Below are positions 50,480 to 59,529 of a stretch of 64,000 bases of DNA, one piece after another; within the stretch, counting starts at the first letter, position 1; each line of letters begins with the position of its first letter. The notes under the pieces were generated by a model. It was not told the origin of the DNA. It ran no database searches and was given only the letters and a program-made list of their open reading frames with translations. The stretch spans positions 248,001 through 312,000 of the forward strand of contig NZ_JAMTCT010000004.1 in NCBI RefSeq assembly GCF_024171995.1, in the 5' to 3' direction. The DNA is from Promicromonospora umidemergens. GTDB taxonomy: Bacteria > Actinomycetota > Actinomycetes > Actinomycetales > Cellulomonadaceae. The translations under genes were made by a program, and so were the position numbers.

Positions 50480-51997
50480 ATGGGTACTGCGAGCTCACCG
50501 GGTGACGCCGCCGTGCCCCGGCAGGCCGCCGGGCACGGGTCGGCTCGTCGCGGCCAGGCGGCGCGCGGCGTGCGCGCGCTTCTCCAGGAGCATCCCGCGT
50601 GGGTGCTGCTGCGATCGAGGAACGCCGCGGCCGCTGTCGTGCTGCTGGACCGCAACCTCGGCGCGTCCCGGCGCAGGCTGCCCGTCGAGCAGCTGGCGAC
50701 GAGGATCGACGACGACCTGCCGGAGCTGCGCCGCGCGGGCTTCGAGCTGCCGTACTCCGGCTACTTCTACGTCTCGGAGTGGATCGACGAAGGCGTGCTC
50801 GTACGGCGCCGCGCCGCGCAGACCGCCGGCGAGCCCGGCACCGAGACCCTCGAGCTGTCCGACGGCGCGCTGCTCGCCATCCGCTTCGTCTCCCGCCTGA
50901 GCAGGCCCCACCCGGCCGTGACGCCGTCCCGGCTCGGCGCGGTGCTCGACGGGCTGCACACGCTGGCCGCCGACGCCGACCCGGATCCGGAGGCCCGCCT
51001 GGCCGCCCTGCTGGAGCAGCGTGCCGCCCTCGACGCAAGGATCGAGCGCGCCCGCCGCGGCGACGACGACGCCCTGCCACCCGACGCCGCCGCCGAGCGC
51101 GCCCGCGAGATCCTTGCTCTGGCCGGCGACATCCCCGCCGACCTGGCCAGGGTGCGCACCGAGCTGGAACGCACGGATCGCGAGCTGCGCCGACGGCTCC
51201 TGGAGTCCGACGGCTCGCGCGACACGTTCCTCGACGACATCTACCGCGGCGTGGACCACCTCGCCGAGTCCGAGGCGGGGCGCGGCCTGGTCGCGTTCCG
51301 CGACCTGCTGCGGCAGGCGGAGCACGCGGCGCAGGACGACGTCGGCCGCGTGCTCGACACCGTCCACCTCGCCCCGGCGGAGGCCTCCGCGCTGCGCCGG
51401 CTGCTGCCGACCCTGCAGGACGCCGCCGACGAGCTCACCGACACCATGGCCGTCCTGCGCCGCGCGCTGCAGCGCATGGTCAGGTCCGGAGAGCTCCCGG
51501 CCGAGCGCGCCCTGCGCCGTCTGCTCGGCCAGGCGCAGGACGCCGCCCTGGCCGCGGCCCCCGACCTGGCTCCCGGCACCGGGGTGCGGCTCACGCTGCC
51601 GCTCGGCGCCGTCACGCCCCGGTCGGTGGGCGGCTTCCAGCCGTACAACCCGGGCGGTGAGGACGCCGAGGCACCGCCCGTCGCGCCCGCCCTGCCGCCG
51701 CGGACCGTCTCCCTCACGGCGCTGCGCGCCCTGGCCCGTGACTCCGAGATCGACGTGGACGAGCTGCGCGGGCACGTGAACGAACGCGTAGCGGCCGTCG
51801 GCCGCGCCACCGTCGCGTCCGTGCTCGCCGCGCACCCCGCCACCCAGGGGGCCGCGAGCGTGGTCGGCCTCCTGACGCTCGCCGAGCAGCACGGCGTGGC
51901 CACCGGTAAGAACGAAGACGTGAACTGGCGGTCCTCGCGCGGCGTCGCGCGGCGGGCCGTACTCCCCCAGAACCAGTTCGAGGAGCATGTCCCGTGA
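50480..51997 (+). CDS. jetA: JetA / MksF-like (DUF3375) subunit of a Wadjet-type SMC complex
   Basis: 505 residues from ATG 50480 (MGTASSPGDAAV). DUF3375 wording: LLQEHPAWVLLRSRNAAAAVVLLDRNLGASRRRLPVEQLATRIDDDL, then YYVSEWIDEGVLVRRR-type text, a long helical middle (AEVRTELERTDRELRRRLLE) and SDTFLDDIY-like RDTFLDDIYRGVDHLAESEAGRGLVAFRDLL. This is the kleisin of the complex, which bridges the SMC heads. No Shine-Dalgarno is seen; a TACTAC box ten bases upstream suggests a near-leaderless start. Overlaps jetB by a GTGA. Confidence 0.9.
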   Translation: MGTASSPGDAAVPRQAAGHGSARRGQAARGVRALLQEHPAWVLLRSRNAAAAVVLLDRNLGASRRRLPVEQLATRIDDDLPELRRAGFELPYSGYFYVSEWIDEGVLVRRRAAQTAGEPGTETLELSDGALLAIRFVSRLSRPHPAVTPSRLGAVLDGLHTLAADADPDPEARLAALLEQRAALDARIERARRGDDDALPPDAAAERAREILALAGDIPADLARVRTELERTDRELRRRLLESDGSRDTFLDDIYRGVDHLAESEAGRGLVAFRDLLRQAEHAAQDDVGRVLDTVHLAPAEASALRRLLPTLQDAADELTDTMAVLRRALQRMVRSGELPAERALRRLLGQAQDAALAAAPDLAPGTGVRLTLPLGAVTPRSVGGFQPYNPGGEDAEAPPVAPALPPRTVSLTALRALARDSEIDVDELRGHVNERVAAVGRATVASVLAAHPATQGAASVVGLLTLAEQHGVATGKNEDVNWRSSRGVARRAVLPQNQFEEHVP

Positions 51998-52713
51998 CCG
52001 AACCCAGCGCGACAGGGGCCGGCCCCGCCCGCCCCCGCCCGACAGACCTCCGCAGCGCGCGCCCCGGGCGTCCGGCCGGCAGCGGTACGACGTCGGCGCC
52101 GTCGGGTGCCGAGAACGGCGCGGACGGCGACGCCGGCGCGGGTGTGCGCCTCTGGCCGGGCGACCACGGCACGCTGCCAGCGCCGGCCCGCCTCGCGCTG
52201 GCCCGGCTCGTGCGCGGTCCCTACCTGGCCGCCGAGTCCGACCAGGACACCTGGCGTGCGCTGCTGACGAACGAGGACGTCGTCCGCGAGCGCCTCGCCG
52301 ACCAGTACCTCGACCTGGTGGTCGACGCCGACGCGCAGGTCGCGTTCGTGCGCGACGTACCGGCCCAGGACGCGCCCCAGGTGGTGCGCGAGCTGACGCT
52401 CACGTTCCTGGACACCGCGCTGCTGCTGCACCTGCGTGCCCTGCTGCTTGACTCTGCGGACGCACGGGTGGCGATCAGCCGTGACGAGGCGGCGGACCAT
52501 CTCGGCATGTACCGGCGGCGCGGTGGTGGTTCGCCCATGGACTTCACGCGGCAGCTGGACGCGACGTGGGCCCGGCTGATCGAGTCGGGCATGCTGGAGC
52601 CGCTCAGCGGGGACCGGTGCGTGGTCTCGCCGGTGCTCCGCACCGTGTTCGGCGCGGACCAGGTAGCGGCGCTGAGCGCCGAGTACGCACGACTGGCGAA
52701 GGAGAGCGCATGA
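51994..52713 (+). CDS. jetB: JetB / MksE-like (DUF4194) subunit
   Basis: 239 residues from GTG 51994, overlapping the jetA stop. The first ~55 residues are low-complexity and poorly conserved. The DUF4194 domain follows: LARLVRGPYLAAESDQDTWRALLTNEDVVRERLADQYLDLVVDADAQVAFVRDVPAQ, then LTLTFLDTALLLHLRALLLDSADARVAISRDEAADHLGMYRR and a winged-helix end (LEPLSGDRCVVSPVLRTVFGADQVAAL). It is the KITE-type partner of the kleisin. Translationally coupled on both sides. Confidence 0.88.
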   Translation: MTEPSATGAGPARPRPTDLRSARPGRPAGSGTTSAPSGAENGADGDAGAGVRLWPGDHGTLPAPARLALARLVRGPYLAAESDQDTWRALLTNEDVVRERLADQYLDLVVDADAQVAFVRDVPAQDAPQVVRELTLTFLDTALLLHLRALLLDSADARVAISRDEAADHLGMYRRRGGGSPMDFTRQLDATWARLIESGMLEPLSGDRCVVSPVLRTVFGADQVAALSAEYARLAKESA

Positions 52714-55700
52714 ACACGGCCCATCCCGGACAGTGGCGCCTCGCGCGCATCGAGCTGGTCAACTGGGGCACGTTCGCCGGGCACCACGTGGTGCCGGTGC
52801 CCCGTGAGGGCTTCCTGCTCACCGGCCACTCGGGTTCGGGCAAGTCGTCGCTGGTCGACGCCGTCGCCGCGGTCCTGACCCCGCCGGAGCACCTGCGGTT
52901 CAACGTGGCCGCCGCCGGCACGGGCGCCACCGAGCGCGAGGCGGGCGACCGCGACGTCGTCTCGTACGTGCGGGGCGCGTGGCGGCACCGCACGGACGAG
53001 AGCACTGGCGAGGTGGTGGCCGACCATCTGCGGCCCGGTGCTACCTGGTCGGGCGTCCTGTTGCGGTACTCGAACGGCACCGATGCGCCCGACGACACGG
53101 TGACGCTGGTGCGCCTGTCCCACCTCACGCGAGGATCGTCGACCCCGGCGACGCTGCACGTGGTGGTGCCCGCCGATGTGGGGCTGCTGGACTTCGAGCG
53201 GTACGTCCGCTCCGGGCCCGACGCCGCGGGGGTGACCGCCGCCTGGCCCGCTGCGACGGTGAGCGAGCGGCACGGGCCGTTCGCCGCCGCGTTCACGCAG
53301 TCGCTGGGGATCGGTTCGGAGCAGGCGCTGGTGCTGCTGCACCGCACGCAGTCCGCGAAGAACCTGGGCAGCCTGGACGACCTGTTCCGCGGGCACATGC
53401 TGGACGAGCCGAACACGTTCGAGCTGGCCGCTCAGGCGGTGGACCAGTTCGCGGACGTGGCACGTGCCTATGCCGACATCGAGACCTCGCGGCGGCAGAT
53501 CGAGCACCTGAACCGACTCGCGACCCTGACCAAGGCGTACGACGAGGGCTCGACGGCGGGGGTCCGCGCGGCGACCCTGCGAGGGTCCCTCGAGACGTTC
53601 AAGGACGCGTGGAAGCTCGAGCTCGCCCACGGCGCGCTGGCGGAGTCGCGGGCGGCCGAGGAGCGCGCGCAGCACCACCGGCAGGCGGCCGACACCGAGG
53701 TCGACGTCGCGGCGAACACGCACCAGCAGGCGGTGAACGTGCTCGGCGCCCGGGGCGGGCAGGCGCTCGCCACGCAGGCAGACCGCCTCCAGCGGGCCGG
53801 CGAGATCGCCGCGCTGGTCCGGACGCGTCGTGGTGAGCTCGCCACCGACCTGCAGTCGGTGGGCATGAACATGCCCGAGACGTTCGGGGAGTTCGCGGCG
53901 CTCAAGGAGAAGGCACGGTGGGAGCTGGGCGGCGCGAAGCCGCTGACCACCGGTGCCGTCCCGACCCTGACGGGTGCCCTGCCCGCCGTCACGACGGGCC
54001 AGGTCTCCGCGGTCTGGACGGGTGCGGTCCCGTCGGTCGGCGCAGGGGCGCCGACGGGGGCCGTGCCATCGGTCGCCACGGGGGCCGTGGCCACCGTCGG
54101 TCGGTCGCGCGCGCCCGAGGCGCTCGACGCGACGATCCGGGAGACGCTGGCGGCGCGCTCCGCCGTCGGGCACCGGCACGAGGCTGTCGCCGCACGGATC
54201 CAGGCGGTACGGCAGACCCAGACGAACGTCCCCGCCGAGCTCGCGACGGCGCGACGCGCCGTGGCGGAGGCCGCAGGGCTGGACGTCTCCGTGCTGCCGT
54301 TCGCGGCCGAGCTGCTGCGTGTCCGGGAGGACGACGCCGACTGGCGTCCCGTGCTCGAGGGCGTCCTGCGGCCGCTGGCCACGCTCGTGCTCGTCGCCCC
54401 GGCGCACCGCGCGGCCGTCGCGGGGGCGGTCGCGGCCGGGCCGGGCCTGCGCTACCGCGTGGTCGGCGTGCGCAACGACGCGCCACGGTCCACCGAGTCC
54501 GCTTCGCTGGTGCACAAGGTCGAGGTGAAGGACGGCCCCATGTCGGGCTGGCTGCACCGGCGCCTGTCCGAGCAGTACGACTACCTGTGCGTCGACGACC
54601 CGTCGGGGCTGGACCGGCACGAGCGGGCGGTGACCCGCGAGGGTCTGGTCAAGCACGGGCCGGAGGAGATCGAGCAGCCGCTGCTGCCCGGCGTCGAGGA
54701 CTGGGTGCTCGGCTGGGACGCCGACGACCGCCTCGACCAGCTCCTGGAGCTCGCGCGCGAGACGCAGGCCCGCCTCGCGGAGGCCGAGAGCGCGGTGGCC
54801 GACGCCGTGGCCGAGCAGCGCGAGGCCGTGCGTCGCCAGCTCACGCTCCGGCACGTGGCCCGCCGGGAATGGCGCGAGGTGGACATCGAGACCGCCGAGG
54901 CGGACCTCACCGACGCGCAGGCGTCGTTCGACCGCCTGCTCGACGGCACGATGGACCTGCTGCAGGCGTCGCAGGACGTCGCGGCGGCAGAGAGCCGGCT
55001 GGACCAGGCCCGGGCGGCCGCTGCGATAGCAGCGGACACGCTCGCCGAGGCGCGCGCACACCGCCGCTCGCTGGAGCACGTGGTCACCGAGCTCGGCGAC
55101 GCCCCGACCAACGCGATCCCGCTCGCGCACCGCGAGGAGCTGGAGAAGCGGTACGCCGCCGTCCGCAAGACGGTGACGCACGAGGTGATCGACGACGTCT
55201 CGCTCACCGTGTCGCGCACGCTCGACGCGGAGCGGGAGGCCGGGCTGCGCACCTCCGGTGCCGCCGAGCGGGAGATCGTCGGGCTGCTGGCGGAGTTCCG
55301 GCGGCGCTGGCCCGCCATCACCCGCGACCTGACGGCGCAGGTCGGCGACCGGTCGCGGTACCTCGAGGTGCTGGAGCGCATCCGTACGTCCCGGCTGCCG
55401 GAGCAGGAGGCACGGTTCTCCGACCTTCTCACCGACCAGGCGCGCCGGGCCCTGCGCAAGCTCGCCGCCGAGATCCGGCAGGCGCCGGCCGCCATCCGCG
55501 AGCGGATCGTCGGGGTCAACGCCTCCCTGCGCCGCTCGCCCTTCGACACCGACCGGTTCCTGGAGATCCGCGTCAAGGAACGTCGCCCCGCGGCCGTGGA
55601 GGAGTTCCTCGCGACCCTCGACGCGCTCACCGGCGACACCGAGCCGGAGTACGAGGTGCTGGAGCGGCTGGTCCGCCGGCTCGGGTCGAGCGATCCGGCT

Positions 55701-56615
55701 GACCGCGCCTGGCGGTCCCTGTGCCTGGATACCCGGCGGCACGTGCACTTCACCGGCGTAGAGGTCACGGCGGGCGGTATCGCGCTGGCCGTGCACGACT
55801 CGTCCGCAGGTCTCTCCGGCGGACAGCGCCAGAAGCTCGTCGTGTTCTGCCTGGCAGCGGCCCTGCGCTACCAGCTGGCCGGGACATCCGACACTGGCAC
55901 GCCCGCCTACGGCTCGATCCTCCTGGACGAGGCCTTCGACAAGGCCGACACCACGTTCACCCGGACCGCCATGGACACGTTCGCGGCGTTCGGCTTCCAC
56001 ATGATCCTGGCCACGCCGCTCAAGCTGCTGCAGACGCTCGAGGACTACGTGGGCGGCATCGGTCTGGCGACCTGTCGCGAGATGCGGGAGTCGCGCGTGG
56101 ACGTGGTCCTGCTGGAGTCGCCGCTGCCCGGCGTCGACCCGGTCCCCTCTGCGACCCGGGGCGGCGGAACGGGCGGGGGTGCCCCGGGGGCTGGATCCGG
56201 ACCGGGGGCGGCGGCGGGGCCAGCGACTCCACCGGGGCCTCCGGCCGCAGCGACGCCTGTGTCCGGTGTGCCCGGTGCGTCCGGGTCCACGCAGGCGGCC
56301 GCGCCCGCACCTGTACATGCGGCTCCGTCCGGAGCTGCGTCGGCGGGGCCCCCGGCCGCGACAGAACCCGCACCCGCTCCAGCACCCACGAACACGCCGG
56401 CCGCTGTCGCAGCACCGGGGTCGGCGCCCGGACCAAGGTCTGTCCCCCTACCGCCCGCGCCGACCCAGGCGGCGGACGACCCCGAGGAGAGCAACCCGGA
56501 GGGGAGCAACCCGGAGGGGAGCAACCCGGAGCCGGACTGGTCGGTGACCGTGACCCCCGAGCACGACGGCACCTCTCCGGTGGCTCGAATGACGACGCGC
56601 CGCCCGTCCCTTTAA
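52710..56615 (+). CDS. jetC: JetC / MksB-like SMC ATPase
   Basis: 1301 residues from ATG overlapping the jetB stop. Walker A GHSGSGKSSLVDA at about 39-51; ABC signature LSGGQRQKLVVF at about 1034; Walker B YGSILLDEAFDKAD at about 1067. Between them are two coiled-coil arms and a hinge-like region near 540-620 (DADWRPVLEGVLRPLATLVLVAPAHRAAV). Two oddities: a repeat-like insert of TGAVPS-type units at about 412-465, and a ~170-residue Pro/Ala/Gly tail after VVLLESPLPG with EESNPEGSNPEGSNPE. Wadjet systems also need JetD; none follows. Confidence 0.92.
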   Translation: MNTAHPGQWRLARIELVNWGTFAGHHVVPVPREGFLLTGHSGSGKSSLVDAVAAVLTPPEHLRFNVAAAGTGATEREAGDRDVVSYVRGAWRHRTDESTGEVVADHLRPGATWSGVLLRYSNGTDAPDDTVTLVRLSHLTRGSSTPATLHVVVPADVGLLDFERYVRSGPDAAGVTAAWPAATVSERHGPFAAAFTQSLGIGSEQALVLLHRTQSAKNLGSLDDLFRGHMLDEPNTFELAAQAVDQFADVARAYADIETSRRQIEHLNRLATLTKAYDEGSTAGVRAATLRGSLETFKDAWKLELAHGALAESRAAEERAQHHRQAADTEVDVAANTHQQAVNVLGARGGQALATQADRLQRAGEIAALVRTRRGELATDLQSVGMNMPETFGEFAALKEKARWELGGAKPLTTGAVPTLTGALPAVTTGQVSAVWTGAVPSVGAGAPTGAVPSVATGAVATVGRSRAPEALDATIRETLAARSAVGHRHEAVAARIQAVRQTQTNVPAELATARRAVAEAAGLDVSVLPFAAELLRVREDDADWRPVLEGVLRPLATLVLVAPAHRAAVAGAVAAGPGLRYRVVGVRNDAPRSTESASLVHKVEVKDGPMSGWLHRRLSEQYDYLCVDDPSGLDRHERAVTREGLVKHGPEEIEQPLLPGVEDWVLGWDADDRLDQLLELARETQARLAEAESAVADAVAEQREAVRRQLTLRHVARREWREVDIETAEADLTDAQASFDRLLDGTMDLLQASQDVAAAESRLDQARAAAAIAADTLAEARAHRRSLEHVVTELGDAPTNAIPLAHREELEKRYAAVRKTVTHEVIDDVSLTVSRTLDAEREAGLRTSGAAEREIVGLLAEFRRRWPAITRDLTAQVGDRSRYLEVLERIRTSRLPEQEARFSDLLTDQARRALRKLAAEIRQAPAAIRERIVGVNASLRRSPFDTDRFLEIRVKERRPAAVEEFLATLDALTGDTEPEYEVLERLVRRLGSSDPADRAWRSLCLDTRRHVHFTGVEVTAGGIALAVHDSSAGLSGGQRQKLVVFCLAAALRYQLAGTSDTGTPAYGSILLDEAFDKADTTFTRTAMDTFAAFGFHMILATPLKLLQTLEDYVGGIGLATCREMRESRVDVVLLESPLPGVDPVPSATRGGGTGGGAPGAGSGPGAAAGPATPPGPPAAATPVSGVPGASGSTQAAAPAPVHAAPSGAASAGPPAATEPAPAPAPTNTPAAVAAPGSAPGPRSVPLPPAPTQAADDPEESNPEGSNPEGSNPEPDWSVTVTPEHDGTSPVARMTTRRPSL

Positions 56616-56742
56616 CCAGGTGGAGCTCCGCTGCGTGTCCAGATGTCACGGACGGACGGTCTTAGCGGCGTAACGCGTGCTTGGCAGGCGTGCCGTCACC
56701 GGCCACCCCGTCGTGCGATCGTGTGGCTGGTACTTCCGTGCC

Positions 56743-57060
56743 GCCGAGCCGAAGGTTGCGGGTGGAACGGAGCGCGCACCCACGTCGAACCGAAAGTTGC
56801 TCGTGCAACGGGGCTCGCGTCGCCGCCGAACCGAAAGTTAGGTGTCGACCGGCTCGTCGAGACGAAGGTTGCGCGTCTGCAGCGGCCCAACCTGACACGT
56901 AACATTCGTTTCGGCGCGATACGGACGCGCAAATTTCGGCTCGGCGGGGTACCCGAGCGGTACGGACGCGCAACTTTCGGCTCGGCGGGGTACCCGAGCG
57001 ACACGGACGCGCAACTTTCGGCTCGGCGCGACACGGCCGCCGCGCAATTCTCGGCTCGGC
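56743..57060. repeat. Head-to-head phased repeat array 2
   Basis: Forward units with core GCCGAACCGAAAGTTGC begin at 56743, 56784, 56825 and 56856 (41, 41, 31 bp apart). Reverse units with core GCAACTTTCGGCTCGGC end at 56915 (weak), 56945, 56986, 57027 and 57060 (30, 41, 41, 33 bp). The 41-bp reverse units are nearly identical, including GGGGTACCCGAGCG between cores. The array fills the 511-bp gap between jetC and cofE, where jetD would be expected. Same family as the array at 26799-27127, differing mainly by A in place of C within the core. Confidence 0.9.
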
Positions 57061-57126
57061 CCGGTACTGCTCCGTCATCACCTCACCGGCTGACGCGTAC
57101 CGGCCGATCTGCCCGAGACGCACGGC

Positions 57127-57903
57127 CTACTGCGCGGCGCCGTCCGCGAGGCCGCGGGCGTAGGCCTCCGCGGAGCCCTCGCGGAACAGGTCGTCGGCGC
57201 TGCCGCGCACCAGGACGCGGGCGCCCGGGCCGTCGTCGGCGGTGACGTGGTGGCTCATGCCGCGCACGACGGCGACCGCGCGGCCGCTCGACTTGCCCCG
57301 GACCAGCTCGGACGCCGCGGCGATCTCGTCGACGACGGCGGTGACCGTCACGTTCAGCGCGCGACCGTGGGCGTCGACGCTGCCACGCAGGTCATCGGTG
57401 GGCGTGATCCCCGCGCAGCCGATCGCTATGTCGACCAGGGCGTCGCGCCAGGGGCGGCCGGCGGTGTCGGTGACGACCACGCCGATCCGACGCAGGCCCA
57501 ACCGCTGGGTGAGCGCGACGCGGATCGTGCGGGCCGAGACGTCCGGGTCCACGGGCAGCAGCAGGACCGTGCCCTCCGGGGTGTTGCTCGCGTCCACGCC
57601 CGCTGCGGCCATCACCAGGCCCAGCTTGTTCTCGACGATCCGCAACGGCGGCAGACCGGGACGTTCCCGCTGGGCGACCACGCGGACGGTCTCGTCGGTG
57701 ATGGCCTGCTCCCGATCAGCAGCCGCTACCACCCGGCCCTCCGCCTTGGACACGATCTTCGAGGTCACGACGACGACGTCGCCGTCGCGCGGCCGGTCCT
57801 GCTCGTCCTGACCTGCCAGGAGGTCGGCGACGAGCTCGCCGAGGTCGTCGCCGGGGCTGATCTCGGGCAGCCCGCCGGGGGCCCAGATGCTGAGTCTCTC
57901 CAC
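57127..57903 (-). CDS. cofE: Coenzyme F420-0:L-glutamate ligase
   Basis: 258 residues. CofE family text throughout: [107 protein letters not shown], and [20 protein letters not shown]. It adds gamma-linked glutamate to F420-0 with GTP. It is the stand-alone form, without the C-terminal nitroreductase-type domain of mycobacterial FbiB. Together with the F420-0 importer at 22.2-25.2 kb it fits salvage instead of de novo synthesis. Confidence 0.93.
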   Translation of the reverse strand: MERLSIWAPGGLPEISPGDDLGELVADLLAGQDEQDRPRDGDVVVVTSKIVSKAEGRVVAAADREQAITDETVRVVAQRERPGLPPLRIVENKLGLVMAAAGVDASNTPEGTVLLLPVDPDVSARTIRVALTQRLGLRRIGVVVTDTAGRPWRDALVDIAIGCAGITPTDDLRGSVDAHGRALNVTVTAVVDEIAAASELVRGKSSGRAVAVVRGMSHHVTADDGPGARVLVRGSADDLFREGSAEAYARGLADGAAQ

Positions 57904-58007
57904 TGGACCATCCTCACACCACGACGGTTCACCCGGGTGCGGTAATCTGCCCTGCGGCTACGCCACATATGTCTGGATCGTGCGGGATCAACAGGGGGAA
58001 GCGTCCG

Positions 58008-59510
58008 GTGTTGCACGACCCACCCGCCCAGCGGACGGTTCTCGTACCAGCACCGGCCGCCCTGCGGCCCGGCGAGCCCCGCAGCATCGGGCCGTTCCGG
58101 GTCCGGAGCCGGCTGGGCAGCGGCGGCATGGGGGACGTCTACCTCGGGACCACGCGCCGCGGGCAGCAGGTGGCCATCAAGCTGATCCGGGGCGCCCAGC
58201 TCGACGACGACGAGTTCCGTGCACGCTTCCGCCGCGAGGTCCGCGCCGCCGCCAAGGTACGCAGCCGGTTCATCGCGAACCTGATCGACGCCGACCCCGA
58301 CGCGGAGCTCCCATGGCTCGCCACCGAGTACGTGCAGGGGCCCACTCTGGCGCAGGCGCTGGCCGCGCAGGGCCCGCTGCCGGAGTCGGACGTGCTGCGC
58401 CTGGTCGTGGGCGTCGCGGAGGCGCTGCGCGAGATGCACCGCGTCGGGCTGGTGCACCGGGACGTCAAGCCTGCCAACGTGATCCTCGGGCCGGACGGGC
58501 CGCGCCTGATCGACCTGGGCGTGGTCGCCACCGTCGACGCGACGCGGCTGACCCTCACCGGGCAGCCGGTCGGCACCCCCGTGTACATGGCTCCGGAGCA
58601 GGCCTCGGGCAGCCGTGCGACGTCGGCCGTCGACGTCTGGGCGCTGGGTGCGCTGGCCTACTACGCCGCCACGGGCAACCGGCTCTTCGACGGCGACCAT
58701 CCGGCGGTGGTGCTGTACCGGGTCGCGGCGGAAGAGCCCACCTACGACGACTGTCCCGCGTACCTGCGCCCGTTCCTCGACGCCTGCCTGGTCAGGGATC
58801 CGGACGGGCGCCCGTCCCTCGATGCGATCCTGCGTTCGCTCGGTGTGCCCGACCCGGCCGGTGCCGGACCGCCGAGCCTGGCGCCGGGCGTCGCACGCGG
58901 CGCCCGACGGCGAGGACGGCGCCGACCCCTGGTCGTCCTCGGTTCGGTGGCGGCCGCCACGGCGGTCCTGGGCGCTGCGGCGTTCGGCGCCTGGACCGGC
59001 CTCGCCGGTGGCGACCAGGAGCACGACCCCGCCGGGCAGACGCAGACCACGGCGCCGCCCGCACTGCAGGAGTCGGGCGAGCCCGCGCAGCCGAGCGCTG
59101 GGCCCGTGCCGGACGATGCGGGCACGGCCGGGGACGGGAGCGAGGCCAGCCCGTGGGCGCAGGGGACGGAGCGGCGCCTGGCCGACGGCTCGTGCTGGCT
59201 CGTCAGCGTCGACCAGGTGCAGGGGCGGCTGGCCACGCTGACGCTGTCGTGCGACCAGGTGGGGACCAGCACGTACGGCAATCCGACGCCGAGCGCGTGG
59301 CTCCGGATCTACGCGATCGGGCAGGACGGGACCGTCGAGCGCAGCGAGCCGGCGGACGCCGGCGCGCAGGACACGTTCTGGGCCCTTGGCAACCTCGCCG
59401 ACCGGGCGCCCGTGACCACCACCGTGACCCTGCCGGACGTCGGGCCCCTTGCCGCAGTGGCCGTGCAGAACACGGACAGCGTCGGCTGGTACTGGGCGGC
59501 TACCCCCTGA
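58008..59510 (+). CDS. Membrane Ser/Thr protein kinase
   Basis: 500 residues from GTG 58008 with GGGGGAAG six bases upstream. Kinase domain about 28-280: glycine loop RLGSGGMGDVYLG, catalytic Lys in VAIKLI, HRDVKPANVI, and LIDLGVV where most kinases have DFG. A threonine-rich activation segment (TLTGQPVGTPVYMAPEQ) follows. A basic stretch precedes one transmembrane helix (VVLGSVAAATAVLGAAAFGAW, about 310-330), then a Pro/Ala/Ser linker and an outer domain of about 130 residues with two cysteines and no known ligand. Divergent from cofE, with a TAATCT -10 box near 57940. Confidence 0.9.
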   Translation: MLHDPPAQRTVLVPAPAALRPGEPRSIGPFRVRSRLGSGGMGDVYLGTTRRGQQVAIKLIRGAQLDDDEFRARFRREVRAAAKVRSRFIANLIDADPDAELPWLATEYVQGPTLAQALAAQGPLPESDVLRLVVGVAEALREMHRVGLVHRDVKPANVILGPDGPRLIDLGVVATVDATRLTLTGQPVGTPVYMAPEQASGSRATSAVDVWALGALAYYAATGNRLFDGDHPAVVLYRVAAEEPTYDDCPAYLRPFLDACLVRDPDGRPSLDAILRSLGVPDPAGAGPPSLAPGVARGARRRGRRRPLVVLGSVAAATAVLGAAAFGAWTGLAGGDQEHDPAGQTQTTAPPALQESGEPAQPSAGPVPDDAGTAGDGSEASPWAQGTERRLADGSCWLVSVDQVQGRLATLTLSCDQVGTSTYGNPTPSAWLRIYAIGQDGTVERSEPADAGAQDTFWALGNLADRAPVTTTVTLPDVGPLAAVAVQNTDSVGWYWAATP

Positions 59511-59529
59511 CGCACCGGTCGGTCGCCGG

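Noticed and set aside
52221-56318. 1365-codon open frame antisense to jetC
   Set aside because: It mirrors jetC codon structure, a normal effect of high GC; the sense frame has Walker, signature and hinge motifs and coupled starts.
56616-57126. Hidden or frameshifted jetD after jetC
   Set aside because: Only 511 bp are available, filled by repeats; no DUF3322 or TOPRIM text in any frame.
56643-57245. 200-codon frame across repeat array 2
   Set aside because: Its translation only mirrors the DNA repeats and it runs into cofE antisense.
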